64,000 nt of DNA from Telluria mixta (GTDB lineage Bacteria > Pseudomonadota > Gammaproteobacteria > Burkholderiales > Burkholderiaceae_D): contig NZ_CP119520.1 of NCBI RefSeq assembly GCF_029223865.1, forward strand, positions 6,510,001 through 6,574,000, given 5' to 3'. The translations under genes and the position numbers were made by a program. Below, piece by piece: positions 18,450 to 27,703 of this stretch. Each line of letters starts with the position of its first letter. Position 1 is the first letter of the stretch. The notes beneath the pieces were generated by a model. That model saw only the letters and a list, made by a program, of their open reading frames with translations. It had not been told where the DNA came from and made no database searches.

Positions 18450-18929
18450 TCAGCGTCGCGCAGGCTTGCCCGGCGAACGGCGTGGCAGTACAAATCCCTT
18501 GCCGATGCCGTAGTATTCGGACTTGAATTCGACGCAGCCGTTGCAGGGCATGACCTCCTCGAGCTCGGCGATGCGGCGCTCGGCAAGTCGCGTGCGGCAG
18601 AGGTCCGTTGAAAACGGCTGCGCCGAGCCGCCTTCGAGTCCTTCGTTCTCGAACGTGCATTGCGCATCGCGATACGCGTGCCATGCCCGCTGGGCGCGTG
18701 CGAGTCCGTCCGGCCTGGCCAGGGCGTTCCTGAGCAGCGTGTACACCAGGTCGAGGCGCGCATCCGATTCCGCCAGCTCGAGATGCATGCAGGCGGAGAT
18801 CTCGATCATCAGGCCGGCATCTTCACAGCGCTCATGTTTTTGCCCGGCGATGTCCGTGTCCGCCCGCGCGGCGTGCGTGAAGAACAGACCGAGGCAGGCA
18901 AGCGCGGCCAGCGACGAACGGATAGTCAT
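18450..18929 (-). CDS. exported DUF1311/LprI-like protein
   Basis: A 159-residue secreted protein with a signal peptide (cleavage near AARAD). The mature part has the LprI/DUF1311 pattern: a Cys-containing start (ERCEDAGLMIEISACMHLELAESDARLDLVYTLL read in pieces), then QRAWHAYRDAQC and later paired cysteines, giving a disulfide-rich helical domain. Members include a mycobacterial lysozyme inhibitor; function here is not established. The gene lies opposite to its neighbours and is bracketed by a 26-bp direct repeat of the 3' end of the receiver gene, suggesting a single-gene insertion. Confidence 0.8.
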   Translation of the reverse strand: MTIRSSLAALACLGLFFTHAARADTDIAGQKHERCEDAGLMIEISACMHLELAESDARLDLVYTLLRNALARPDGLARAQRAWHAYRDAQCTFENEGLEGGSAQPFSTDLCRTRLAERRIAELEEVMPCNGCVEFKSEYYGIGKGFVLPRRSPGKPARR

Positions 18930-19000
18930 GGGAACCTCGGCGACATTTGGCGGACCAGTCTGCCACGGACGTTACGCCAAGGCAAGTTAGCTTACCGACC

Positions 19001-19026
19001 GCTGGCGTGCGCCGGACCGGGCTGAA
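19001..19026 (+). repeat. 26-bp direct repeat, right copy
   Basis: Matches 18424-18449 at 24 of 26 positions, including the in-frame codons and stop TGA of the receiver gene. It has no receiver domain in front of it and lies 45 bp before the next gene. Confidence 0.6.
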
Positions 19027-19070
19027 CCCTGGTTAGACTGGCCATCCCGACCGTTTCCGGAGAGACGACC

Positions 19071-19535
19071 ATGGCAATCCGCAACCTGCTTTCCTCCATC
19101 CTGATCGGCGCCGTGGCCAGCGCGCGGTCGATGACGCCGATGGCCGCCCTCGCGACGGCCCGCCTCGCGCACCGCGGCACGCCCGGCAAGCTCGTCCTGC
19201 TGGACCGTCCGCTGTTCAAGTTCGGCGCGCTGGCGATGGGTGCCGGGGAGCTGCTGGGCGACAAGATGAAGACGGCGCCCGACCGGACCGTCTTCCTGGG
19301 TCTGCTGGCACGCACGCTGAGCGCGGGGATTGCCGGCTCTGCGCTGGCGCCGCATGGACGGGAACGGGAAGGCGCGGTCGCCGCGGTCGCGACGGCGGTG
19401 CCGCTCGCCTATCTGACGCTCGCGGCCCGCAAGCGCGCCATGGCGAAGGTCGGCCAGACCCGCAGCGGCCTCGTCGAGGATGCACTGGTGCTCGCCGCCG
19501 GCGCCGCAGTCGTGGCGCTGGCGACGCGCCGCTGA
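19071..19535 (+). CDS. DUF4126-like small membrane protein
   Basis: A 154-residue hydrophobic protein with about four membrane segments (near 5-22, 45-60, 85-120 and 138-152). It contains 'ARSMTPMAAL', typical of the DUF4126 family of inner-membrane proteins with no known role, and a Gly/Ala-rich tail. A GGAGA sequence sits upstream of the ATG. It stands alone between the right copy of the 26-bp repeat and the convergent isochorismatase-type gene. Confidence 0.75.
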   Translation: MAIRNLLSSILIGAVASARSMTPMAALATARLAHRGTPGKLVLLDRPLFKFGALAMGAGELLGDKMKTAPDRTVFLGLLARTLSAGIAGSALAPHGREREGAVAAVATAVPLAYLTLAARKRAMAKVGQTRSGLVEDALVLAAGAAVVALATRR

Positions 19536-19600
19536 CGATCCCGCGCTTTACTGGACCCGCGTCGTCCCAGCTGGACGAGTCGGCGAAGGCAGGTGCCGGC

Positions 19601-20293
19601 TCAGCGTACGGGTGCCGCAACCGGGGCCAGTACCGGGTTCTCGCCCTGGTTGCGCGCCGGAGCCTTGTGCACCATCGTGTAGGCGTAGTCGACGCCCATG
19701 CCGTACGCGCCCGAGTGTTCGGTGACGATCTTCATCACGGCATCGTAGGTGTCGCGGTGCGCCCAGTCGCGCTGCCATTCGAGCAGTACCTGCTGCCAGG
19801 TCACGGGCACCACGCCGGCCTGCACCATGCGCTGCATCGCGAAGTCGTGCGCATCCTTCGACGTGCCGCCCGATGCATCGGCCACCATGTAGATTTCGTA
19901 GTCGCCTTCCAGCATCGCGGACAGCGCGAAGGTCGTGTTGCACACTTCCGTCCACAGGCCGGCGACGATGATCTTCTTGCGGCCGTTGGCGGCAAGTGCG
20001 TCGCGCACCTTCTGGTCGTCCCAGGAATTCATCGACGTGCGTTCGAGGATGGCCTTGCCCGGGAAGACATCCAGGATTTCCGGATAGGTCTTGCCGGAGA
20101 ACGAATCGCTTTCGACGGTGGTGATCACGGTCGGGATATCGAAGGCCTTGGCCGCCTTGGCCAGGCCGACCACGTTGTTCTTCAGGGTCTGGCGGTCGAT
20201 CGACTGCACGCCGAACGCCATCTGCGGCTGATGGTCGATGATGATCAGTTGCGAGTTATGCGGGGTCAGGACTTCCAGTTTGGCGTTGCTCAT
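19601..20293 (-). CDS. isochorismatase-fold cysteine hydrolase (YcaC-like)
   Basis: A 230-residue cysteine hydrolase of the isochorismatase superfamily. The triad positions are visible: Asp in IIIDHQPQM (near residue 20), Lys in the KKIIVAG strand region, and nucleophilic Cys in GLWTEVCNTTFA. It is close to YcaC-type hydrolases, whose substrate is unknown. It is cytosolic. An AGAACATC sequence precedes the ATG. Upstream lies a LysR-type box and -10 arrangement shared exactly with the pirin operon at 50.8 kb, so the two are probably co-regulated. The convergent neighbour ends 65 bp away. Confidence 0.88.
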   Translation of the reverse strand: MSNAKLEVLTPHNSQLIIIDHQPQMAFGVQSIDRQTLKNNVVGLAKAAKAFDIPTVITTVESDSFSGKTYPEILDVFPGKAILERTSMNSWDDQKVRDALAANGRKKIIVAGLWTEVCNTTFALSAMLEGDYEIYMVADASGGTSKDAHDFAMQRMVQAGVVPVTWQQVLLEWQRDWAHRDTYDAVMKIVTEHSGAYGMGVDYAYTMVHKAPARNQGENPVLAPVAAPVR

Positions 20294-20378
20294 GATGTTC
20301 TCCAGTGTTATCGGGTTGGGTTCGATATTGCATCGAACATTTCGAAGACTTGCTCTTCGTTGTTCGCTGCGATGGAGA

Positions 20379-20444
20379 CATTATGCGCGGCCGCCCGGCA
20401 TTAAAAAAACGAGAAAATTGCCTTCCTATTATCGATATTTTCGA
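20379..20444 (-). promoter_or_regulatory. LysR-like box and -10 shared with the pirin operon
   Basis: CTATTATCGATATTTTCGA (20426-20444) matches 51007-51025 at 17 of 19 bases. Exactly 40 bp separate it from CATTATG (20379-20385), which read on the minus strand gives a CATAAT -10. An A-rich AAAAACGAG tract sits between at the same offset in both. A box near -65 plus a -35-proximal tract is the usual LysR activation layout. Confidence 0.6.
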
Positions 20445-20490
20445 ACGACGTTTGAGCCGCCGGCTACGCACGCCGGCGGCCCTGCTGCGG

Positions 20491-20835
20491 TCAATCGTTG
20501 ATCCACTTGTATTGCACGGTGGACCAGCCCGGCTCGCCGCCGTCCTTGCCGGCCGCGCCGAACTTGCACGAATAGCTGGCGCGCAGCGACGCCCTGTCCA
20601 GCGCGCGGTGGCCGCTGGACTCCACGACCTTGGCCTGCTTGACCGAGCCGTCCGCGTCCACCAGCACGGCCAGGCGCACGGTGCCCTGGAGGTATTCGTC
20701 TTTCAGGTCTGCCGTATAGGCGGGAGCGCTGCAGGTGGCGGATTTCAGGCGCGCGGCCGGTTCGGCGGCGTGGGCACCCAACGCGGTCAGCGAGAGGACG
20801 GAAGCGATTGCAACAACGTGACGTTTATCGATCAT
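20491..20835 (-). CDS. periplasmic TonB C-terminal-domain protein
   Basis: A 114-residue protein with a signal peptide (cleavage after AHAA) directly followed by a TonB C-terminal fold: YLQGTVRLAVLVDADGSVKQAKVVESSGHRALDRASL. It lacks the transmembrane anchor and Pro-rich spacer of real TonB, so it is a soluble periplasmic single-domain member, and energy transduction is unlikely. The first Cys (TCSAPAY) and late Cys (SYSCKF) may pair. It stands alone; the upstream 237 bp to the SDR gene holds only a possible promoter. Confidence 0.78.
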   Translation of the reverse strand: MIDKRHVVAIASVLSLTALGAHAAEPAARLKSATCSAPAYTADLKDEYLQGTVRLAVLVDADGSVKQAKVVESSGHRALDRASLRASYSCKFGAAGKDGGEPGWSTVQYKWIND

Positions 20836-21072
20836 GATCAGCTCCAGGTGGTTGGTTTCGAAAGAACCGCTGCTACGAATCCAATTTACTGCGCTGCAGC
20901 ATCGTTGAAAAATTTATTGTTGGAATAGCAGTTATGCGTCGTCCAGTTATATCGGCGATAAGCAAACGACATTGTTGTTCGAAACAGAATTCTGAAGCCA
21001 TTATTCACTGGATTATCTTCGGATCGAAATCAATCATCATGACCTCACTGTCAACCACCGAAGGAGATCACG

Positions 21073-21822
21073 ATGAACACCCAGGCCCAACACACCACTC
21101 GCGTCGCCCTGGTCACCGGGGCCTCGCGCGGCATCGGCGCCGCCGTCGCCAAACGCCTCGCCGCCGACGGGTTCGCCGTCGCCGTCAACTATGCCGGCAA
21201 CGAAGCGGCCGCCAACGCCACCGTCGCGGCCATCGAAGCGGCAGGCGGGCGTGCCATCGCCGTGCGCGCCGACGTCGCCAGGGCCGGCGACGTGAAAGCG
21301 ATGTTCGCGGCGATCGAAGAGAAGCTCGGCCGCGTGGACATCCTCGTCAACAATGCCGGCATCCTGCCGTACGTGACGATCGCCGAGACCACCGACGAAC
21401 AGTTCGAGCGCACGATGGCCATCAACGTCACGGGCACGTTCAACACGATGCGCGAGGCGGCGACGCGCCTGAACGACGGCGGCCGCATCGTCAACTTCTC
21501 GACGAGCGTGCTGCACATGGCGCCGCCGACCTATGGCGTGTACGTCGCAACGAAGGGTGCCGTGGAAGCGCTGACCCGCGTGTTCGCGAAAGAGCTGCGC
21601 GGCCGCGGCATCACCTGCAACGCCGTGGCGCCGGGCCCCGTCGCGACGGAGCTGTTCCTGAACGGGAAATCGGATGAGCTGGTCCAGCAGATCGCCAAAT
21701 CGGCGCCGCTGGAGCGCCTGGGCCAGCCCGAGGACATCGCCCGCGTCGTGGCCTTCCTGGCCGGTCCGGACGGCGGCTGGGTCAACGGCCAGGTCCTGCG
21801 CGCCAACGGCGGCATGGCCTGA
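21073..21822 (+). CDS. short-chain dehydrogenase (3-oxoacyl-ACP reductase-like)
   Basis: A 249-residue classical SDR with TGASRGIG, NNAG, catalytic Ser in NFSTSVLH, YVATK and the PG motif of APGPVATE. The SRGIG arginine favours NADP(H). A strong AAGGAG lies before the ATG. The next SDR gene begins 10 bp downstream, and a LysR gene follows that, so the three read as one unit. The natural substrate is not readable; FabG-like SDRs of this kind often reduce quinones, sugars or keto compounds. Confidence 0.86.
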   Translation: MNTQAQHTTRVALVTGASRGIGAAVAKRLAADGFAVAVNYAGNEAAANATVAAIEAAGGRAIAVRADVARAGDVKAMFAAIEEKLGRVDILVNNAGILPYVTIAETTDEQFERTMAINVTGTFNTMREAATRLNDGGRIVNFSTSVLHMAPPTYGVYVATKGAVEALTRVFAKELRGRGITCNAVAPGPVATELFLNGKSDELVQQIAKSAPLERLGQPEDIARVVAFLAGPDGGWVNGQVLRANGGMA

Positions 21823-21832
21823 GGAGAACGAC

Positions 21833-22744
21833 ATGGAGACCGAAATGAGCAAGTCAATCATCCTCATCACGGGCGCCGGCAGCGGCATCGGCAAACTCTC
21901 GGCACAGGCACTGGCCCTCGCCGGCCACACGGTCTACGCGACGATGCGCGACATCGAAGGACGCAACGCGGCCCGCGCCGCCGAGGCGCGCGACTGGGCG
22001 CGGCAGCACGGCGCCGACCTGCGGCCGCTCGAACTGGACGTGCTGTCGCAAGCGTCGTGCGATGCCGCCGTCGCGGCGGTCGTCGCGGAACAGGGCCGGC
22101 TGGACGTCGTCGTGCAGAATGCCGGCCACCTCGTCGTCGGCCCGACGGAAGCCTTCACGGCCGAAGAAGTGGCCAAGGTGCTGGACACGAACTTCCTCGG
22201 CGCCCAGCGCGTGCTGCGCGCCGCCCTGCCCCAGCTGCGCGCCCAGGAATCCGGGCTGCTGCTGTGGATCTCCAGCACGACGACGAAGGGCGGCTTCCCG
22301 CCTTTCCTCGGTCCGTACGGGGCGGCCAAGGCGGCGATGGATTCGCTCGCGGTGTCGCTGTCGTACGAGGTGGCGCGCTTCGGCATCGAGACGGCGATCA
22401 TGGTCCCCGGCGCGTTCACCCGCGGCACGGAGCACTTCCCCAGCGCCGGCAAGCCGGCGGACACCGAACGCGCCGCCGCGTATGCCCGCTACGACGGGGT
22501 GCTGGACCAGGTGGGCGAACGCCTCGACGCGTTGACGCCGCCGGAGGCCGACCCGCAGGCCGTGGCCGACGAACTGGTGCGCATCGTCGCCCTGCCGCAC
22601 GGCCGGCGGCCGTTCCGCACGGTGGTCGACTTCGTCGGCGACGGCGCGCGCGAAGTGCTGGAGGTATCGGAGGCCGTGCGCGTGGACTTCGCGCGTCGCA
22701 TCGGCATCGCCGACCTGCTCGTGCCAACCGCGCCAACCGTATAA
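21833..22744 (+). CDS. short-chain dehydrogenase, second in tandem
   Basis: A 303-residue SDR with TGAGSGIG (NAD-type), QNAG in place of the usual NNAG, catalytic Ser in WISSTTTKG and YGAAK. The C-terminal region is longer than in the preceding SDR, with a helical substrate lid (residues about 200-290). GAGGAG precedes the ATG at 21833; a second ATG four codons later is possible. It lies 10 bp after the first SDR and 19 bp before a LysR gene. Confidence 0.84.
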   Translation: METEMSKSIILITGAGSGIGKLSAQALALAGHTVYATMRDIEGRNAARAAEARDWARQHGADLRPLELDVLSQASCDAAVAAVVAEQGRLDVVVQNAGHLVVGPTEAFTAEEVAKVLDTNFLGAQRVLRAALPQLRAQESGLLLWISSTTTKGGFPPFLGPYGAAKAAMDSLAVSLSYEVARFGIETAIMVPGAFTRGTEHFPSAGKPADTERAAAYARYDGVLDQVGERLDALTPPEADPQAVADELVRIVALPHGRRPFRTVVDFVGDGAREVLEVSEAVRVDFARRIGIADLLVPTAPTV

Positions 22745-22763
22745 TCGCGGAGGGAGGTGGCGC

Positions 22764-23663
22764 ATGTCGACGCAGATGGACCGGTTTCAGGAAATGCAGA
22801 TTTTCGTGCGCATCGTGGAGCGCCGCAGCTTCACGCAGGCCGCCGAAGACCTCCTGATCCCGCGCGCCACCGCCACCAACGCGATCAAGCGGCTGGAAAA
22901 CCGCCTCGGCACGCGGCTGCTGGAACGGACGACGCGCGCTGTCGCGCCCACGCAGGACGGCGCCGCGTACTACGAACGGTGCGTGCGCCTGCTGGCTGAC
23001 CTCGACGAGGCGGAAGACGCGTTCCGCGGCAGCGAGCCCGCGGGCCTGTTGCGCGTCAACCTGCAGCCGACCTTGGCGCGGTACTTCGTCTTTCCGGCGC
23101 TGTCGGCCTTCCTCGCGCGCTACCCGCGCATCCAGCTGCACGTGGGCGAGGACGACCGCCTCGTCGATCTCGTGCGCGAAGGCGTCGACTGCGTGCTGCG
23201 CGCGGGCCAGCTGCACGATTCGTCGATGGTCGCACGGCGCGCGGCCGACCTCGAACAGGTGACGGTGGCGAGTCCCGCCTACGTCGAACGCTTCGGCATG
23301 CCCGCTGCGCTGGCCGACCTCGTACGGCACCAGGCGGTGCACTACGTGTCGACAGCGACGGGCCGCCCGTATCCGCTGGAATTCATGACGGACGCGGGCC
23401 TGAAGCTGGCGACGCCGCCCGGCGTCGTCGCCGTCACGGGCACGGAAGCCTACACGGCGGCGGCCCTGGCCGGTCTCGGTCTCGTGCAGGTGCCGCGCTA
23501 CCGCATCGCCGAACAGCTGGCGGACGGGCGGCTCGTCGAGGTGCTGGCGGACGTGCCGCCGCCGACCATCCCCGTCTCCGTGATGTACCCGCACGCGCGC
23601 CAGCTGTCCGCCCGCGTGCGCGTGTTCGCGGACTTCCTCGTGCAGTGCTTCCGTCAGGCGTAG
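22764..23663 (+). CDS. LysR-family transcriptional regulator
   Basis: A 299-residue LysR regulator: winged HTH (about 8-65; FTQAAEDLLIPRATATNAIKRLE) and a type 2 periplasmic-binding-like effector domain (about 95-295). The HTH has Arg-Ala-Thr-Ala-Thr in the recognition helix. GGAGG precedes the ATG. Its position just after two SDR genes suggests it controls them, although transcription in the same direction is less usual than the divergent layout. The 3' end overlaps the convergent peptidase gene by 10 bp. Confidence 0.87.
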   Translation: MSTQMDRFQEMQIFVRIVERRSFTQAAEDLLIPRATATNAIKRLENRLGTRLLERTTRAVAPTQDGAAYYERCVRLLADLDEAEDAFRGSEPAGLLRVNLQPTLARYFVFPALSAFLARYPRIQLHVGEDDRLVDLVREGVDCVLRAGQLHDSSMVARRAADLEQVTVASPAYVERFGMPAALADLVRHQAVHYVSTATGRPYPLEFMTDAGLKLATPPGVVAVTGTEAYTAAALAGLGLVQVPRYRIAEQLADGRLVEVLADVPPPTIPVSVMYPHARQLSARVRVFADFLVQCFRQA

Positions 23664-24328
23664 TCCCCATCGTCCAGCAGCATGTCCTCGAAAAACGCGC
23701 CGAAGCGGCGCTGCGGATCGAGCAGATGGATCTCGAGGATCCAGCGCATGCCTGACGGCGCATGGTCGTAATCGGCCAGTGCGCCCGTATGCAGGGCCGC
23801 GTGCGGGAAGTCGGAGACGCGGTGGCCCGGCAGGTCCGGGTCGAGGTCCCAGCCCATGTCGCGTGCACGCTGCTCCGCGAACTCGTACAGCTTCCTGCCG
23901 GTCCAGTCCTGCGTCTTCCACGCCTGACGCACCTCATGGAACAGGCGCTCGGCATCGGCGGCACAGCGCGCGTAATCCGGCGCGTCGCCGACCGTGAACG
24001 TGGCGCCGCCATCGCCTTCCCAGTGCTCCACGCGCGGCGCGATGTCGATGAAGAAGATGTCGTGCTCGCCCAGCACGATGCCGGGCGTCGACGCGCGCTT
24101 CATCGGCAGGATCGTGTTGGCGCCGAAGCGCACGCGCACCGGATGCCAGCTGAGGGTGTGGCCCCGCGTGGCGATGACGTCGCGCGCCATGGCGACGGCG
24201 TCTTCTTCCACCATGCCGGGCCGGATGCGTGCCGCGATGGCGGCGATCGCCTTGCGGGTTTCAGAACGTGCGCGCAGCATGCCGTCGACGGAGAATGCGG
24301 GGCCCACGCGTTCCGCGGTGTTGTCCAT
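23654..24328 (-). CDS. M24-family metallopeptidase-like protein
   Basis: A 224-residue pita-bread-fold protein of the methionine/Xaa-Pro aminopeptidase family. Probable metal ligands are Asp in FFIDIAP, Asp in EGDGGATFTVG, His in DFPHAALH and Glu in WILEIHL. It lacks the N-terminal creatinase domain, so it is a compact single-domain member, and may be hydrolytic or non-peptidase. The start is taken at MDNTAERV with AAAGGACG upstream; the longer frame before it overlaps a regulatory region and is poor. It is divergent from the GlxA-type regulator. Confidence 0.82.
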   Translation of the reverse strand: MDNTAERVGPAFSVDGMLRARSETRKAIAAIAARIRPGMVEEDAVAMARDVIATRGHTLSWHPVRVRFGANTILPMKRASTPGIVLGEHDIFFIDIAPRVEHWEGDGGATFTVGDAPDYARCAADAERLFHEVRQAWKTQDWTGRKLYEFAEQRARDMGWDLDPDLPGHRVSDFPHAALHTGALADYDHAPSGMRWILEIHLLDPQRRFGAFFEDMLLDDGDYA

Positions 24329-24503
24329 GGGTCGTCCTTTCGGTGTGGTTGGGATGACGCCATTCTTGCCGCCGGCGGCGCATCCTGGCCGGCCGCCTGC
24401 ATCGAATTCCGGCCACGTTGCGCGCATTTCCCGCCACGGTCTCCCGGCGGCGCGCGCGCGGGGCTATAGTGACGGCATCCGTATTCCTTGCAGGAGCCCG
24501 CGC

Positions 24504-25481
24504 TTGCCCGCCATCGCCATCCTCGCCTTCCCCGGCGTGCAATCGCTCGACGTCACGGGTCCGCTCGACGTGTTCGCGGAAGCCAACCGCTTCCTCGCGC
24601 CGCGCGACCACTACCGGATGCGCGTGCTGGGCACCGTGCCCGGCCCCGTGGCGTGCTCGAACGGGATGCTGCTGCAGCCGCATGCGCGCTACGACGAGGA
24701 CGGGGACGCACCGGACCTGCTGCTGGTCCCCGGCGGCCCCGGGCTGCCGCGCGCACCGGCCGACGGCGCACTCGCGGCCTGGCTGCGCACGATGGCCACG
24801 CGCTGCGCGCGTATCGCGTCGATCTGCAACGGCGCGTTCCTGCTCGCGCACGCGGGCCTGCTGGACGGCCGCCGCGCCACCACGCACTGGAACGACGTCG
24901 CGCTGCTGGGCGCGCGCTTTCCGCAGGTGGCCGTCCAGCCCGACCGCATCTTCGTGCGCGACGGTCCCGTCTACACGTCGGCCGGGGTCACGGCGGGCAT
25001 CGACCTGGCACTGCACCTCGTCTACGAAGACCATGGCGCGGACGTCTCGCTGAACGTGGCCAAGCGCCTTGTCGTGTTCACCCAACGCAGCGGCGGACAG
25101 TCCCAGTTCAGTCCTTATCTGACGCCGTACGTGGGCGACGACACCGTGCTGCGGTCCGTGCAGGACTACGTGCTCGCCCATTTGCACGCGCCGCTTGCCG
25201 TGGCCGACCTGGCACGGGTGGCGGCCCAGAGCGAACGCCACTTCGCCCGCCAGTTCGCGCGCGCGGCCGGGGTCACGCCGGCCGGATTCGTGGAACGGGC
25301 GCGCGTGGACGCGGCGCGGGCCCTGCTCGAGCGCTCCGACCAGCCGCTCAAGACGGTGGCGCACCGCTGCGGCTTCGGCACGGCGGCGCGGATGCGCGCG
25401 GCGTTCCTGCGCCACCTGGGCGTCAGCGCGCGCGACTACCGCCAGCATTTCGGTGCGTTCCGCCAGCCCGAAGATTCCTGA
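24504..25481 (+). CDS. GlxA-type regulator: DJ-1/PfpI domain plus AraC HTH
   Basis: A 325-residue regulator that starts at TTG with CAGGAG seven bases upstream. Residues 1-190 form a DJ-1/PfpI (GATase1-like) domain with the elbow Cys in ASICNGAFLLAHAG. Residues about 215-315 form two AraC helix-turn-helices (LAVADLARVAAQSERHFARQF and PLKTVAHRCGFGTAARMRAAF). Such FtrA/GlxA regulators sense small metabolites through the first domain. The divergent peptidase-like gene is its likely target. Confidence 0.87.
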   Translation: MPAIAILAFPGVQSLDVTGPLDVFAEANRFLAPRDHYRMRVLGTVPGPVACSNGMLLQPHARYDEDGDAPDLLLVPGGPGLPRAPADGALAAWLRTMATRCARIASICNGAFLLAHAGLLDGRRATTHWNDVALLGARFPQVAVQPDRIFVRDGPVYTSAGVTAGIDLALHLVYEDHGADVSLNVAKRLVVFTQRSGGQSQFSPYLTPYVGDDTVLRSVQDYVLAHLHAPLAVADLARVAAQSERHFARQFARAAGVTPAGFVERARVDAARALLERSDQPLKTVAHRCGFGTAARMRAAFLRHLGVSARDYRQHFGAFRQPEDS

Positions 25482-25562
25482 GAACAACGCCGCACCAAGC
25501 TCGTGCCTCTGCTTTGCCGCTCGTGGCAGAATGTGTCTTAACGAAGCTCCTCAAGACACGAC

Positions 25563-27470
25563 ATGCAGACCCCATCCATACCGCTCGACGAAGCGCGCCG
25601 GTTGACGGCGCTGCACGCCACCCGCCTCCTCCACAGCGCCCCCGAGGACGCGTTCGACCGCATCACGCGCATGGCGAGCCGCCTGCTGAAGATGCCGATC
25701 GCCCTGGTCTCGCTCGTCGCCGAGGAAGACCAATGGTTCAAGTCGCGCTGCGGCATCGACATGACGGGCACGCGCCGCGAGATCTCGTTCTGCGGCCACG
25801 CGATCCTCGATCATGAACCGCTGATCGTCCCCGACGCGACGAAGGACGCGCGCTTCGCGGACAACCCGATGGTGGTCAATCCGCCGCACGTGCGCTTTTA
25901 CGCGGGCGTGCAGCTGTACTCCATCGACCGCATGCCGCTGGGGACCCTGTGTGTGCTGGATCGCGTGCCGCGCACGCTCGGCGAGGAAGAACTCGACATC
26001 CTGCGCGACCTCGCGCGCATGACGGAACAGCTGATCCACTTCCGCCAGCTGGCGACCGCGGCGCAATCGCTGCACTCGCACGTCTACGTCGACAACGCGA
26101 ACCCGGACCTCGCGGCGGCCGCGGGCCAGGTCGAATTCCTGCTCACGCACGACGTGCTGACCGGCCTCGCGAACCGCCAGGTACTCGTGCGCACCATCGG
26201 CCAGAACCTGGACACATGGAAGAACGACGGCCTGCACACGCTGGTCGCGACGATCAACATCGACAAGTTCAAGCGCCTCAACGAGCTGCTGGGCCATCAC
26301 GAGGGCGACAAGGCGCTCGTTGCCATCACGTGGAGTCTGCAGAACCTGCTGCGCCCGGGCGACATGCTGGCGCGTGCGGGGAGCGACGAATTCGTCGTGC
26401 TGCTGCCCGGCCTCGGCGACGACAGCGTCGCGCGCGACCGCCTGCGCCAGCTGCTGCAGGCCACCACGCGCGAATTCAAAACGCCGGGCGGCGCCATCCC
26501 GCTCACGTGCAGCATCGGCTACGCGATCTTCCCGGAAGACGGCACGGACGGCGACCTCCTGCTGAACAACGCGACGATGGCGGTGCGCCGCGCCAAGGCG
26601 CTGGGCGGCGCCCAGATCCAGCGCTATTCGGAAGAGCTGAACCAGGCCTTGCAGCGCAAGCTCACGCTGGAAAACCAGTTGCGCCATGCGATCGAGCGCG
26701 GCGAACTGTATTTGAATTATCAACCGAAGACGGACCTGCACAGCGGCGGCGTCGCCGGGATGGAAGTGCTCGTGCGCTGGAAGCATCCGGAGCACGGCAG
26801 CATTTCGCCGGCCGAATTCATCCCGATCGCCGAGGACTCCGGCCTCGTCGTGCCGATCGGCGAGTGGATCCTGCGCACGGCCGTGGCCCAACGCCGCGCG
26901 TGGAGCGACGCCGGCGTGCCCGACGCGCCGGTGGCCGTCAACCTGTCCGGCAAGCAGTTCCTGGGCACGGACGTCGTGGCGCTCGTCGGCAACGTCCTGC
27001 GCGAGTCCGGCCTGCCCCCGCGCCTGCTGGAACTGGAGCTCACGGAAAGCATCTCGATGGACGACCCGGTCCGCACGGCGGACCTGATGCGGCAGCTGCG
27101 CGAACTGGGCACCACGCTCAGCATCGACGATTTCGGCACCGGCTATTCGAGCCTCAGCTACCTCAAGCGCCTGCCTGTCGACAAGCTGAAGGTCGACCGC
27201 TCGTTCGTCCTCGACGTCCACCAGAGCGCGGAATCGCTGGCGATGGTGAAGGCGATCATCGCGATGGCGCACACGCTGCGCCTGGACGTCATCGCGGAGG
27301 GCGTGGAGACGGAGGAGCAGATGGTCGCGCTGCGCAGCGCGGGCTGCGACCAGATCCAGGGCGATTACTTCAGCAAGCCGCTCGACGCCGACGCTTGCGC
27401 CGAATACCTGCGCAAGCACGGGGCTGCGCCACACGCGCCGGCCGCGCCTGATGCGGCGCTTGCCAAATAG
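25563..27470 (+). CDS. GAF-GGDEF-EAL cytosolic c-di-GMP protein
   Basis: A 635-residue soluble protein: GAF domain (about 15-165), a GGDEF-like domain with GSDEF (273-277) instead of GGDEF and a preceding RPGD, and an EAL domain with EVL (from Glu401) and DDFGTGYSS. The EAL metal and catalytic positions look intact (ELTES, DDFG, EGVE). A GSDEF signature may weaken cyclase activity, so net phosphodiesterase activity sensing a small ligand through GAF is the most likely role. It has no membrane segment. It sits alone after the GlxA-type gene. Confidence 0.9.
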   Translation: MQTPSIPLDEARRLTALHATRLLHSAPEDAFDRITRMASRLLKMPIALVSLVAEEDQWFKSRCGIDMTGTRREISFCGHAILDHEPLIVPDATKDARFADNPMVVNPPHVRFYAGVQLYSIDRMPLGTLCVLDRVPRTLGEEELDILRDLARMTEQLIHFRQLATAAQSLHSHVYVDNANPDLAAAAGQVEFLLTHDVLTGLANRQVLVRTIGQNLDTWKNDGLHTLVATINIDKFKRLNELLGHHEGDKALVAITWSLQNLLRPGDMLARAGSDEFVVLLPGLGDDSVARDRLRQLLQATTREFKTPGGAIPLTCSIGYAIFPEDGTDGDLLLNNATMAVRRAKALGGAQIQRYSEELNQALQRKLTLENQLRHAIERGELYLNYQPKTDLHSGGVAGMEVLVRWKHPEHGSISPAEFIPIAEDSGLVVPIGEWILRTAVAQRRAWSDAGVPDAPVAVNLSGKQFLGTDVVALVGNVLRESGLPPRLLELELTESISMDDPVRTADLMRQLRELGTTLSIDDFGTGYSSLSYLKRLPVDKLKVDRSFVLDVHQSAESLAMVKAIIAMAHTLRLDVIAEGVETEEQMVALRSAGCDQIQGDYFSKPLDADACAEYLRKHGAAPHAPAAPDAALAK

Positions 27471-27513
27471 CTAATACGTTATTATTCTTGTATCGCTAGA
27501 TTTGCGGACGCCG

Positions 27514-27527
27514 GACGTATGTACGTC
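27514..27527. promoter_or_regulatory. 14-bp perfect palindrome, possible TetR-type operator
   Basis: GACGTATGTACGTC lies 177 bp before the TetR gene, in a non-coding gap of 233 bp. It has the form of a TetR-family operator but is rather far from the gene. No second copy is seen nearby. Confidence 0.3.
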
Positions 27528-27703
27528 GGTGCGCAACATTGGTGCACAATTCCATGGCCGGAATTGCGGGATCCCTCGCGAGCGCTTACAATGGTGACAC
27601 GGAGCGTTGCCTAAATTCATGAGGCGCATCCGTCGCTCAACGGGTCCGTCGCTCTCGGCCGCACGGACCCGCATCCGATCATTGCAGACCAACTCCCATA
27701 AGC

